From: Treponema sp. UBA1233
Lineage (GTDB): Bacteria > Spirochaetota > Spirochaetia > Treponematales > Treponemataceae
Length of the DNA: 51,347 bases
Assembly (NCBI GenBank): GCA_002309305.1
Contig: DBWR01000005.1
Span: 1 to 51,347 of the forward strand
Reading direction: 5' to 3'
Positions 15,729 through 24,908 of this stretch are shown in pieces (within the stretch, counting starts at the first letter, position 1; every line of letters starts with the position of its first letter). Under the pieces are notes generated by a model. It saw nothing but the letters and a program-made list of their open reading frames with translations. It made no database searches and was not told the DNA's origin. The position numbers and the translations under genes are program-made.

Positions 15729-18700
15729 CTAGAGGCTGTCATAGAGGTCGGAAATCTTCTGCATTTCCTGGTCGCGGTTTTTCCACCATGAGCTTGACCA
15801 CACTCTGAACAGCTTCCATCCCCTTGACTCAAGATACTTCTGCCTGTGGTAATCGCGGTTTCTTGAAGTGTCCGGTCGCGTATAAAGATGGGAGTCGCAT
15901 TCAAGTCCAAGAACAAAACGTCCTTCCTTTTTCAGGGCAAAATCAATGCTGTAACCTCCAATTCCTACATCGCGCTGGAATTCAATTCCTTCCTGAGAAA
16001 GTGCGTCTGCAATTGAATCAAGATATTCCTTCTGTGTCTGTGTTTCGTCTTCGCTAACTGTATTATCGCTGTCATCAGGAGAAAGTGAAAGCAAAATGTG
16101 CCTTGCCTCTTCCTTTTTGTTCATGCTGACTGCTTGAGTATATTCAAGATATTTCTTGAGTACAGCTGGTCCAGGGTTCTTTGTGTTCTGAACATTAAGT
16201 TCTGACGGATCAAAACTTGTAACGACATGAACCTGTCTTTTTGCACGACTGATTGCAACATTAAGGCGGTTTTCTCCACCAGCCTGATTAAGCCATCCGA
16301 AGTTCTGGATGAATTTTCCTTCCTTGTTTTTTGCATAACCGATGGAGAAGATGATGATGTCGCGTTCGTCTCCCTGTACGTTTTCTATGTTCTTTACAAA
16401 GAGTCCGATGTCCTCTCCGTCCTTTGTCCTCTGCATTTCTGTTCGTACCTTGTCTGCAAACTCAAAATCCTGGGCGCATTCCTTGTCGATAAGGTCTTCG
16501 ATTAAATCACGCTGGCTTGTGTTGAATGTTATGATGCCTATTGTCTCGTTGTTCTTCCTGTTTACAAAAATGTCCTTCAAAAGTCCAACGATGAATTCTG
16601 CTTCCGCCATGTTCCTTCGCTTGTCCCATACAGCGTTTTCAATGCGGTGAACTTGGATAGGCCTTTCTTCGCTTTCACAGATGTTTGGGGAAACATAAAG
16701 CTGTGCATTGTAGAATGCGTAGTTTGAAAAAGCGATGAGTTCTTCAAACTGTGAGCGGTAATGGAAGTTGAGAAGGGTATTGTCGTATCTGTATTTTGCA
16801 AGATCCAAGAGGCTTTCTTCTTCCAGTGCGGCAGAGATTTCCTCGTCTTCGTCAAGATCGTCTTCGTCGAATGTGATGCGTCCTGTTCCAAGACTGGAAG
16901 GCCTAAGCTGTTTCTGGTCTCCGGCAACAATGACTTTCTTTGCGCGTAAAATTGAAGGCAAGCCTTTTTCGACATACATCTGGGATGCCTCGTCAAATAC
17001 AAGGAGGTCAAATACACCAATCTGTAATGGGATGATTTCAGATACAACTTCCGGAGTCAAAAGCCAGATCTTTATTCCCTTAAAAAGCTCAAAGTCAAAT
17101 TTGCTGATGAATTTGTTTACGCTCATCTTTCGTTTTGATTCTATTGCACGAAGGATTTCGTTCTTGCGTTTGGATTCCGTCAGCATTCCAATGCTCTGGT
17201 ATAACGTGCGCTTAAGGTTGTCGCGTGTAATCTTTGTCTTGTTCTGGATGTCCTGGCTCACGTTGCGTATGATGTTGGGGAAGTTGTTGATTGTCATCAT
17301 CGAGTCGCGGTGGGTTGTTTCAAATTCCATCAGGTGCTTGTAAAGGAGGTACTGCATGACTTCCTTGTTTGCATTCATAAGTGAATTGTCGCACTGTCTT
17401 TGTACCGCCAGCATGAAAGTGAAATAGGACTTTTCTTCCGGAGAATGTGAATCGTAAAGCGGTTTGAGCTCATAGTATTTTGAATATTGTTCTACACCCG
17501 CAATGAATTCTTCAGGTTTTTGAATGATTGCCTTTGCGTTCTGCGGAATCTGTGCGTCAAAGTAATTGGCAGCAAATTCCCTGACAGCCTTTTTGGTTTT
17601 TCCGCCGGTAAATAGTTTTGCAATCGCATTCTTTTTGTTGTATTCGTCAACTTGAGGTTTTAATCCCTGCCACTGTAACATCAGCTGCTGGATGTCAAAG
17701 TCGGTAAGGTTGTTCTTCATCTTGGAAAGAAGCGGAAAAGCCTTGTTCAGTGAAGTAAAGGTATCGGTCTGTTCGATTATGTCTTCATCAGAAAAAGTTG
17801 TTGAGCATTTTAAGAGGGTGGGGTAGGTGTAATGAAGTACATCTTCGCCCGCATTTTGCAGGAAGAACTGCTGGCGTTCAAAATTGGCCGTTTCGGTAAG
17901 GTTTATTTTTGGACATTTCAAGTAAAGCTTGTAAGGTTCAATTTCAAATGAATCAGGTGTGTACAATTCGCGTGATACTTTTTCCAGAGCATCAAGCTGT
18001 GTTTCAATGTCAGCGGAAATTGTTGCGGATGATTTTTCGGGTGTGTTTTTGCCAGCCTGCATGTGGACAATGTCCGTCATCTGCTGGTAGAACAAGTTCT
18101 TGTTGTTTACGTCATCAATTATGAGCGCATATTTTGAAAGTTCTCCAAGACGTGAATATACGACATCAAGGGCAGTTTTCTTTTCTGAAACCATGAGAAC
18201 GGTTTTTCCGGAAAGTGCCGCCTGAGAAATCAAGCTGGTGATTGTCTGTGATTTTCCGGTTCCAGGAGGGCCTTCCATTACAAGCTCGTCGCTTATGTTG
18301 ATTTGGTTCAGAACTTTTTCCTGGGAGCTGTTCAAGTCGTTGATGTAAGAAATGTTGTTTTCCTGAATGGGAATTTCTTTTTTTACTTCAGTCTCTTCAT
18401 CCGTCTGGTCAGAAAGAAGGTCATTGAGCAGAGTGTTGATTATTCCGCCTTCTGCAATCTGCTGGAAATCCTTTTGAATTGAAGATGAACAGATCGGGAA
18501 ATTTCCGAGCACGATGGTGTTGTCAAGATGCATTTCTCCAGGTTTGTATGATGGGAAAGTATCTGCAGTGTAATCCTTGAATGCATGAAGCTCATTTTCT
18601 GTCTCAGGAATTTCAATTTCCAAATCGCAGTTCTTAAAGAAAACGCTGATGTTGTCAAAGAAAGAATCCCGTGCGTTGTCTTCCAGTGCTTCGGGCGGTA

Positions 18701-19433
18701 GGGCTTTGTTTATGTTTGCGGTCTTGTAATATGCGAGTATGAGTGTGGTGTTGTAAAGGATGTCCCTTGAACGGTCAAGTGAAAGCTTGATGCTTGCCGG
18801 AGACCTTTCTTCGTTAACAGGAAAGAGAGCCAAGGGTGCCCTTATTTCAAAACCACCTTCGCCTGCAAGTTTTCCCTTTACAAATGGATAAGCGATGAAG
18901 AGGTTGTTCTGTCCTTTTTCACGCAGCATTCTGGAATTTGCACGCAAAAGAGAAATAACCTTTTTCATTGTTGATTCATCTTTTGAATTGCAAATCTCCA
19001 CCTTTTTGCCGGGGCCAAGAATTATGTCGCGCGGATCTGATTCAGAATTGAACAGGTCAACAGCATATTTGCTCTGGATTTTTGGCATGTAAAGAAGATG
19101 GTTTCTTTTGTTGATGTTTACGAGTTTCTTTTCAAGTTCCTTGAGGGTTTCCAAAACGGATTTGTTGATTGAAACCTTGAGGAATCCTCCGCCCTGAACG
19201 TTTCTTTCATGGCGGTTGATTACGCGCAAAAACTGTTCGCCGTAGTTGTCGATGAATGCCTTTCCCACCCCCGGAATGCTTTCCAAGTCAGAAAGCTTTA
19301 CAGGAACCAGTCTTGCCATTTCGTGCAAAACTTCGTCATTACACACGGATGGAGTCCTTTCTGATTCCGCCGTATCCTTGATATGCTGTCGTAAAGCAAC
19401 AAGCGCCTGATATAATTCCTGATCTTCTGCCAT
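15729..19433 (-). CDS. HRDC / DUF4011-like / SF1 helicase / Vsr-like nuclease fusion
   Basis: A 1,234-residue multidomain protein. Residues about 5-78 match an HRDC domain (MARLVPVKLSDLESIPGVGK, then YGEQFL). About 95-125, LEKKLVNINKRNHLLYMP resembles the start of DUF4011. The Upf1/Dna2-type helicase core has Walker A EGPPGTGKSQT (about 387), Walker B LLVFDEASQM (about 810), motif III VAGDQKQLRPS, NFHYRSQ, motif V VQGDERDIIIFS and motif VI NRLNVAISRAKRQVHVV. Residues about 1145-1230 form a Vsr/DUF559-type PD-(D/E)XK nuclease: GGYSIDFAL, GLECDSHLYTRPDTSRNRD, WKLFRVWSSSWW. It probably unwinds and cuts nucleic acid. Related large helicase-nucleases occur in defence islands, but here it sits between murD (25 bp upstream) and purE, so repair is equally possible. 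A good AAGGAG site precedes ATG 19433. Confidence 0.85.
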   Translation of the reverse strand: MAEDQELYQALVALRQHIKDTAESERTPSVCNDEVLHEMARLVPVKLSDLESIPGVGKAFIDNYGEQFLRVINRHERNVQGGGFLKVSINKSVLETLKELEKKLVNINKRNHLLYMPKIQSKYAVDLFNSESDPRDIILGPGKKVEICNSKDESTMKKVISLLRANSRMLREKGQNNLFIAYPFVKGKLAGEGGFEIRAPLALFPVNEERSPASIKLSLDRSRDILYNTTLILAYYKTANINKALPPEALEDNARDSFFDNISVFFKNCDLEIEIPETENELHAFKDYTADTFPSYKPGEMHLDNTIVLGNFPICSSSIQKDFQQIAEGGIINTLLNDLLSDQTDEETEVKKEIPIQENNISYINDLNSSQEKVLNQINISDELVMEGPPGTGKSQTITSLISQAALSGKTVLMVSEKKTALDVVYSRLGELSKYALIIDDVNNKNLFYQQMTDIVHMQAGKNTPEKSSATISADIETQLDALEKVSRELYTPDSFEIEPYKLYLKCPKINLTETANFERQQFFLQNAGEDVLHYTYPTLLKCSTTFSDEDIIEQTDTFTSLNKAFPLLSKMKNNLTDFDIQQLMLQWQGLKPQVDEYNKKNAIAKLFTGGKTKKAVREFAANYFDAQIPQNAKAIIQKPEEFIAGVEQYSKYYELKPLYDSHSPEEKSYFTFMLAVQRQCDNSLMNANKEVMQYLLYKHLMEFETTHRDSMMTINNFPNIIRNVSQDIQNKTKITRDNLKRTLYQSIGMLTESKRKNEILRAIESKRKMSVNKFISKFDFELFKGIKIWLLTPEVVSEIIPLQIGVFDLLVFDEASQMYVEKGLPSILRAKKVIVAGDQKQLRPSSLGTGRITFDEDDLDEDEEISAALEEESLLDLAKYRYDNTLLNFHYRSQFEELIAFSNYAFYNAQLYVSPNICESEERPIQVHRIENAVWDKRRNMAEAEFIVGLLKDIFVNRKNNETIGIITFNTSQRDLIEDLIDKECAQDFEFADKVRTEMQRTKDGEDIGLFVKNIENVQGDERDIIIFSIGYAKNKEGKFIQNFGWLNQAGGENRLNVAISRAKRQVHVVTSFDPSELNVQNTKNPGPAVLKKYLEYTQAVSMNKKEEARHILLSLSPDDSDNTVSEDETQTQKEYLDSIADALSQEGIEFQRDVGIGGYSIDFALKKEGRFVLGLECDSHLYTRPDTSRNRDYHRQKYLESRGWKLFRVWSSSWWKNRDQEMQKISDLYDSL

Positions 19434-19458
19434 TTTTGCACTCCTTTTCTATTAACGA

Positions 19459-21069
19459 TTAACGATTTTTTTCAAAAAGCGAAAGCACTTCTTTTTTGAA
19501 TTGATTTCCCCTGTCAAATTCATTGGAGAAAAGTCCGAATGAAGTTGCACCCGGAGAGAATACTACAGGAATTGCCCCTTCTGATTTTGAATATCCATAA
19601 GCCTTTTCTGCATCTTCCTGAATCAATTCCGTCTTTAGTATGCCGAGCAATGCTCCCAGAGAATTGTAGGGTCCCTTGTACGGAATGTTTTCCTGATTCA
19701 GGCGTAGGATTAATTTGTCCGTTGCAGTGCCTTCAAGCAAAAAGATTTTCCGCGGCTTGTATTGGCTCCCCTTTTTTCCTGACAGGGTTTGAATCAGCGG
19801 CTCAAAGTCAAGGTTCTTGTCCGTACCACCGCAAATCAAGACGACATTGTTGTCAAATGCCTGAACCGCAGCCGCACATGCTTCTGGAACTGTTGCGCAT
19901 GTATCGTTGTAAAAAGCAAGCTCTATTTTGTTGAAAGGAATAACCGCATCATAAAAATGTTCAAGGCGGTGTGGAACTCCCTTCCATTCAGAGAGGATTG
20001 AAATGCAAAGTTCTGGAGCAACGTTCATAAGCCTGAGTACAAGTGCCGCATTAAGCGCATTGATTTTGTTATGTTTGCCGGGAACTGCAAGATTTCCCAT
20101 GATTTTTTCTTCTTCTTTATTGGAAGCAACACTAGTTTTGCTCATTAATTCCTGTGGAAGCCTTGCAAAACCAAAAACATCATTTCCATCACGCATCAAA
20201 AAAGCGCCGTAGTCATCACGCTCAAGGACGTTGGTGCTGTAACGCAAAACCCTGGCCTTTGTCTGGGTAGCAAAATAATCACCCCAGCAAGTGCACATGT
20301 CTTTTGGCCATGAGGTTTCCATAAGATATCCGTCTTCATCCGCATCAAGAATTGCCCAGTCGTTTTCATCCTGATCCGCAAAGATTAAAGTCTTGTCATC
20401 GATGTAACTGTCCATTCCGTCGTACCAGTTCTGGTGGTCTGGAACTATCTTTGTGATGATTGCGATTTTTGGCTTGAGTGCCTTTCTTCCTCGTAGGTCT
20501 GCAAGCTGCCAGCTGGAAAGTTCAAGTACTACGGGAGTGGTTCCGTCTGTTTTGTCAAGGAATGTAAGAGGGCTTACCGTGATGTTTCCGCCGAGATATG
20601 CCTGAAATCCTGCTCCAATCAGACCGTTGTATATTGCACTTACGGTAGAGCTTTTCCCCTTGCTTCCTGTTACCGCAATTATAGGAGCTTTTGTAAAATG
20701 CAAAAAGATGCTCAAGTCTGTTTCGATTGCCTTTGCCTTTGCAAGATATTGGTTTCCCTGAATCTTTACTCCGGGATTTTTTATTACACAGTCGGCCTTC
20801 TCAAAGTCTTCTATTCTGTGCTGGCCTAAAACGTAGGTGAGTCGTGATTTGTCCAGCCTTTCATCCTGTGCAATGCTTTTAAGTGTGGGGGCAAGCTGCT
20901 CTGGAGTCTTCATGTCGGTAACTGTGACATAAGCTCCGTGCTGAAGGAAAAACTTTACGCATGCTTCTCCACCACCGTTAAGGCCAAGTCCCATGACCGT
21001 AATCTTTTTGCCGGCGATATCATCAATAGTGTTGAATACACATCCTTCCGGATAAACATGAACATCCAT
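19459..21069 (-). CDS. murD: UDP-N-acetylmuramoyl-L-alanine:D-glutamate ligase
   Basis: Adds D-Glu to UDP-MurNAc-L-Ala with ATP. 536 residues, longer than the usual 440-450; inserts around the UDP domain and the late C-terminal region account for it. ITVMGLGLNGGGEACVKF (N-terminal Rossmann loop), VTGSKGKSSTVSAIY (about 134, Mur P-loop), HKINALNAALVLRL and ICGGTDKNLDFEPL are typical MurD features. The ATG follows AGGAGG at 7 nt. It lies 43 bp after ddl and 25 bp before the helicase gene. Confidence 0.93.
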   Translation of the reverse strand: MDVHVYPEGCVFNTIDDIAGKKITVMGLGLNGGGEACVKFFLQHGAYVTVTDMKTPEQLAPTLKSIAQDERLDKSRLTYVLGQHRIEDFEKADCVIKNPGVKIQGNQYLAKAKAIETDLSIFLHFTKAPIIAVTGSKGKSSTVSAIYNGLIGAGFQAYLGGNITVSPLTFLDKTDGTTPVVLELSSWQLADLRGRKALKPKIAIITKIVPDHQNWYDGMDSYIDDKTLIFADQDENDWAILDADEDGYLMETSWPKDMCTCWGDYFATQTKARVLRYSTNVLERDDYGAFLMRDGNDVFGFARLPQELMSKTSVASNKEEEKIMGNLAVPGKHNKINALNAALVLRLMNVAPELCISILSEWKGVPHRLEHFYDAVIPFNKIELAFYNDTCATVPEACAAAVQAFDNNVVLICGGTDKNLDFEPLIQTLSGKKGSQYKPRKIFLLEGTATDKLILRLNQENIPYKGPYNSLGALLGILKTELIQEDAEKAYGYSKSEGAIPVVFSPGATSFGLFSNEFDRGNQFKKEVLSLFEKNR

Positions 21070-21112
21070 TTTTTTCCTCCTGAACAGTTTTGAAATTAAT
21101 TAAACTATAGAA

Positions 21113-22249
21113 TCAATTTGTCCTGCTTGTCCTAAGCTTCTGGGAAGCCTGATATTGTGCGGTAGCTTCGTTAAAAAGAATTTCCGTCAAGCTGGTAAAA
21201 TCTATTCCTTCGCTTCCGCATAATTTCGGGAACATGCTTATGCTCGTAAATCCAGGCATCGTGTTGATTTCGTTAAGGTAAATGTCACCTGTTTCACGGT
21301 CAATGAAAAAGTCAACTCTGGAAAGGCCTGAGGCTCCAACAGCCATATATGCCTTTTTTGCAGTTTCCTTTATATATGACAGTTTGTCTTGATCAAGTTT
21401 TGCCGGAATGACAAGATCTGCTCCATCCGGGTCATTGTATTTTGCATCGTAATCGTAGAATGTATGGCGTGGAACAATTTCTCCGGGACCATAAGACTTT
21501 ATCAAAGTGTCTTCGTTTGCAGAATCGAACGTGATTGAATTTCCCATGACAGAGCATTCAACTTCGCGTGCGGGAATTGCCTTTTCAATTAAAACCTTGT
21601 TGTCCCATTCAAATGCTTCCATCAGGGCATAGGAAAGCTCCTTTTCGTTTTCGGCCTTGCTTGCACCATCGCTTGAACCTGCCGCACAGGGTTTTACGAA
21701 CAGCGGGAAATGCAGGGTATCGATTGCCTTTTTGATTTTTTCATCATATCTTTTGCTGTCGTTTACATCGGCACGTGTAATGCAGATTGAGGGAACAACC
21801 GGAAGTCCTGCGTTTTTCCATAGTATCTTTGTTGTGTCCTTGTCCATTGTTGAAGAAGAAGAAAGTACTCCACATCCGACAAAGGGAATGTCCGCCATTT
21901 CAAACAGCCCCTGAATCGTTCCGTCTTCGCCATAAGTTCCATGCAGTACGGGGAATGCAACATCACATGGAATTGCCTTTCCTCCGCAAACCAAGGCACC
22001 GTCTTTTCCTCCACCTGGAATTATCGAAACCCTTTTTGCCTCATCAGGATGAATCGAAAGCTTTGCATCCTTGTTCTTTTTTATTTCTTCAAAAAGGGAG
22101 TCATCCTCCAGATACCATTTTCCGTCTTTGTCAATTGAAATCAAATGTACGTTGTGTTTGTCAGAAATGTTTCGTGCCACAGAAGTGCAGCTGATGATTG
22201 AAATCTCGTGCTCACCGGAGCGTCCGCCGTACAATAAAACTACATTCAT
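21113..22249 (-). CDS. ddl: D-alanine-D-alanine ligase
   Basis: ATP-grasp enzyme that makes the D-Ala-D-Ala ending of the stem peptide. LLYGGRSGEHEISIIS (N-terminal nucleotide loop), FPVLHGTYGEDGTIQGLFE, FVKPCAAGSSDGASKAE, and YLNEINTMPGFTSISMF (about 322-338, Mg2+ and substrate loop) are all recognisable. 378 residues. The ATG overlaps the murE stop (ATGA), so translation is coupled. No change towards D-Ala-D-Lac specificity can be judged by eye. Confidence 0.95.
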   Translation of the reverse strand: MNVVLLYGGRSGEHEISIISCTSVARNISDKHNVHLISIDKDGKWYLEDDSLFEEIKKNKDAKLSIHPDEAKRVSIIPGGGKDGALVCGGKAIPCDVAFPVLHGTYGEDGTIQGLFEMADIPFVGCGVLSSSSTMDKDTTKILWKNAGLPVVPSICITRADVNDSKRYDEKIKKAIDTLHFPLFVKPCAAGSSDGASKAENEKELSYALMEAFEWDNKVLIEKAIPAREVECSVMGNSITFDSANEDTLIKSYGPGEIVPRHTFYDYDAKYNDPDGADLVIPAKLDQDKLSYIKETAKKAYMAVGASGLSRVDFFIDRETGDIYLNEINTMPGFTSISMFPKLCGSEGIDFTSLTEILFNEATAQYQASQKLRTSRTN

Positions 22250-23961
22250 TTTTTGTTTTCCTTATATCCCATTTCTTCAAGAGTCTTTTTCGCCTGACTG
22301 ATTTCGTCATAGGGCATTACGCGGTCCTTGAAGATGATTGAATTTTCATGCGACTTTCCCAACAGTAGAACGATGTCATCCTTTTGTGCAATGGCAAAAG
22401 CCTTTTTGATTGCTTCCATTCTGTCGGAAATCAGGAACATGTCCTTGTCCTTGATCTTGCCTTCTTTTTCCGCACCATCGGCTATCATGTTAAGGATTGA
22501 CATGCTGTCTTCCTGCCTTGGGTCTTCGTCGGTTAAAACAAGTATGTCACAGAACCTTGCGGCAACCTGTCCCTGAAGCGGCCTTTTCTTTATGTCACGT
22601 TCTCCACCGGATCCAAAGAGTGCAATCATTCTGCCTGTACATCTTTTTCTAAGCGGCGGGAAAATCGTTTCAAATGATGAAGGTGTATGCGCATAGTCAA
22701 CGATAACTTCAAACGGCTGTCCCTGATCGATGACAGTCATTCGTCCTTTTACCGGAACAAGCTCTGTGGCTTTTGCAGAAAGGTCTTCCAACGAAATGCC
22801 TGTGGTTCCGTTTACTGCAAGAAGGGCCGCCATGATGTTGTATGCGTTGAATGCCCCTGGAAGCGGTGCCTTTACATGAATCACGCGGTTTTCGTTTTTG
22901 ATTGAGTCGTGGTCCTGGAATCTGTGTATGCTGAATGAAAGCCCGAATCTTGCTGAAGCGATGTTCCTTGCAGAAAGATATGCCATGTCTTCCGGAATTG
23001 ATGGAAGAGGGGAGACCTGCTGTTCTTCTTCGCCTGCCTGTTTTCCTGCCTTGCCTTCTGTTGTATAGCCGATGACCTTTTTGTTTGTTGCCGAGACAAA
23101 AAACGGAAATGATTCGTCTTCAAGATTTACGATGCCAAATGAGGGAACTTCAACTTCTTTGCCCTGGATTGTCTTTATGTGATTGTGCCTGTCCAATGCA
23201 CGGAAAAGGTTTGCCTTGTCGTTCCTGTACTGTTCAAAGGTGCCGTGGAATTCAAGATGTTCAAGAGTTACGTTCATGAATACCGCACAGTCAAAAAGCA
23301 CGTCTCCCAAACGGTTGAGCTTGTCTGAAAGTCCGTGTGAAGAAGATTCTACTACAGCATGGGTGCATCCGTTTTGAACCATTTCGTAAAGTTCCCTCTG
23401 GACGATTGGAGCCTCCGGTGTTGTCTGGTGCTCCGGGTTGTTGATGGCTGGTCCTCCAAGAGAATACTGCACTGTGGAGATGAATCCCGCCTTGTATCCG
23501 GAAAGTGTTAAAAGCTGCCAGATGAATGAAACTGTTGATGATTTTCCTTCGGTACCGGTTACGCCATAGATGACGAGCTTGCTTGAAGGATTGTCGTAGA
23601 ATGCAGATGATACTGGAGACATTGCCCTGCGAGAAGATTCCACCCTGATGAAAACAGTCTTTGCGTTTTTCTGTTCCATGGCCTTTTGAATTGAATCCTT
23701 TTCTTCAGCAGAAAAATCGTCCTGAAATATGACTGCGGCCGCTCCGTTCAAGATTGCCTGGCTTATGAACCTGTTGCCTGTGGTATGTGTTCCGGGAAGT
23801 GCGAAAAAGAGGGAGCCTTCCTTTACATCACGGCTGTCGAATACAAGCGAAGTGATTTTTACGTTTTGGGTAATTCCTGAATCAGAAATTTCTGTGGAAC
23901 CGTCGTTCTGAGTGAGTTTATGGTCAATGCAATGAAGCACTTTGTCTAAAGTCTTTTCCAT
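22246..23961 (-). CDS. murE: UDP-MurNAc-tripeptide synthetase
   Basis: Adds the third residue of the stem peptide. 571 residues, somewhat long for MurE (about 490-500). GVTGTEGKSSTVSFIW (about 133-148) is the P-loop; VVESSSHGLSDKLNRL and VDYAHTPSSFETIFP are Mur family blocks. The motif that reads the third amino acid is DEDPRQED (about 475), not DNPR (meso-diaminopimelate type) and not DNPA (staphylococcal Lys type). Spirochaete peptidoglycan is known to carry L-ornithine, so ornithine is a reasonable guess. There is no Shine-Dalgarno; a promoter ends 8 nt before the ATG at 23961. Confidence 0.92.
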   Translation of the reverse strand: MEKTLDKVLHCIDHKLTQNDGSTEISDSGITQNVKITSLVFDSRDVKEGSLFFALPGTHTTGNRFISQAILNGAAAVIFQDDFSAEEKDSIQKAMEQKNAKTVFIRVESSRRAMSPVSSAFYDNPSSKLVIYGVTGTEGKSSTVSFIWQLLTLSGYKAGFISTVQYSLGGPAINNPEHQTTPEAPIVQRELYEMVQNGCTHAVVESSSHGLSDKLNRLGDVLFDCAVFMNVTLEHLEFHGTFEQYRNDKANLFRALDRHNHIKTIQGKEVEVPSFGIVNLEDESFPFFVSATNKKVIGYTTEGKAGKQAGEEEQQVSPLPSIPEDMAYLSARNIASARFGLSFSIHRFQDHDSIKNENRVIHVKAPLPGAFNAYNIMAALLAVNGTTGISLEDLSAKATELVPVKGRMTVIDQGQPFEVIVDYAHTPSSFETIFPPLRKRCTGRMIALFGSGGERDIKKRPLQGQVAARFCDILVLTDEDPRQEDSMSILNMIADGAEKEGKIKDKDMFLISDRMEAIKKAFAIAQKDDIVLLLGKSHENSIIFKDRVMPYDEISQAKKTLEEMGYKENKK

Positions 23962-23969
23962 AATGTTGC

Positions 23970-23998
23970 ATTTTACTATTTTGGCGTGATAGTTTCAA
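23970..23998 (-). promoter_or_regulatory. Promoter of murE-ddl-murD, near-leaderless
   Basis: Minus strand TTGAAA (23998-23993), 17-bp spacer, TAAAAT (23975-23970), 8 nt to the murE ATG. The -35 overlaps the TGA stop of nudC. The leader would be about 2 nt long. Confidence 0.5.
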
Positions 23999-24810
23999 CA
24001 GGTGGACAAGTCTCCGTCCTTCCAATGTTTTAGAAGGGAATATGAAACGGAGCCCGGACTTGGGATTAAAGGCATGTTCTCCCTTGTGTACCATCCTCCG
24101 TCAGCGATTTCCTCTTCCTGAAGCTTTATTTCCCCGGACTTGTATTGTGCGGTAAAGGCAAGCATCAATTGGTCAGGAAATGGCCACGGCTGGTTTGCCA
24201 CATATTTTATGTTTTGAATCTTTAAGCCTGTTTCTTCCATTACTTCCCGTTCAACGGCCTGTTCCAGAGTTTCGCCCTGTTCAACAAAGCCCGCCACACA
24301 GGAGTAGAAATTCTTCTTTGAATTTTTGGTCTTTACAAGCAGAATCGAATCCCCTTTTGTAACAAGCACGATTATGGCAGGTTCAATTCTGGGGAAAAAC
24401 AGTTTGCCGCATTTGAGGCATTTTCTTGCGGAAAAATGAGTGTCGTCAGTCAGTGGTGAAGCGCATGTCGGGCAGAATTTGAAAATCTCCCTTTGCTTTA
24501 AAAGTGAACGCGCACGGCAAATAAGTCCGGCCTTTGGAGAAAAGTTAAAGTCAGTTCCCGAAAGGGTTGCAATCATCTGGCGCACGGGGTAGGGTACATA
24601 ATCTTCGGATGGAGTAAAATCTGCGGGTAATTCAAGGGCACTGTAATTAAGGAATGATTCAGTAAAGGATTCAAGGCATGATTCGCTTTTGGAAAAATCA
24701 ATAAAATCATTTTCCGAAACAAAGGATTCCGGCACAAACTGGAAGTTTTCTTCACAACCCTTTTTTACGAGTATAGATTCACCTGCAAAAACAAAATTCC
24801 ACATTGACAT
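23995..24810 (-). CDS. nudC: NADH pyrophosphatase NudC
   Basis: Nudix hydrolase that splits NAD(H) and can remove NAD caps from RNA. 271 residues from ATG 24810 (a second ATG follows two codons later). CPTCASPL and KCLKCGKLFFPRIEP (about 113-140) form the zinc ribbon; the Nudix box runs from GFVEQGETL to EVMEETG (about 172-195) with the REVMEE core; NQPWPFPDQ stands for the family motif SQPWPFP. The frame is open 29 codons further up, but that part has no start signal. There is no Shine-Dalgarno; the promoter puts the transcript start at the ATG. First gene of the long minus-strand array and divergent from purC. Confidence 0.92.
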   Translation of the reverse strand: MSMWNFVFAGESILVKKGCEENFQFVPESFVSENDFIDFSKSESCLESFTESFLNYSALELPADFTPSEDYVPYPVRQMIATLSGTDFNFSPKAGLICRARSLLKQREIFKFCPTCASPLTDDTHFSARKCLKCGKLFFPRIEPAIIVLVTKGDSILLVKTKNSKKNFYSCVAGFVEQGETLEQAVEREVMEETGLKIQNIKYVANQPWPFPDQLMLAFTAQYKSGEIKLQEEEIADGGWYTRENMPLIPSPGSVSYSLLKHWKDGDLSTC

Positions 24811-24816
24811 GAAGCA

Positions 24817-24845
24817 AGTATAGCACAATAAAATCATGCTGTCGA
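24817..24845 (-). promoter_or_regulatory. Promoter of nudC, leaderless register
   Basis: Minus strand TCGACA (24845-24840, 5 of 6 matches), 17-bp spacer, TATACT (24822-24817), 6 nt, ATG at 24810. Predicted transcript start is the first base of the coding region. Confidence 0.6.
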
Positions 24846-24908
24846 TAGAAAAGCAGACTTGAAACAACGCTCCCAAATCGCTATTATGAGGGGACAAGGA
24901 GTTTCACC

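Noticed and set aside
16768..17343. 191-codon open frame antisense to the helicase-nuclease gene
   Set aside because: Ser/Arg-rich product typical of the reverse of an Asp/Glu/Lys-rich coding region; no start signal.
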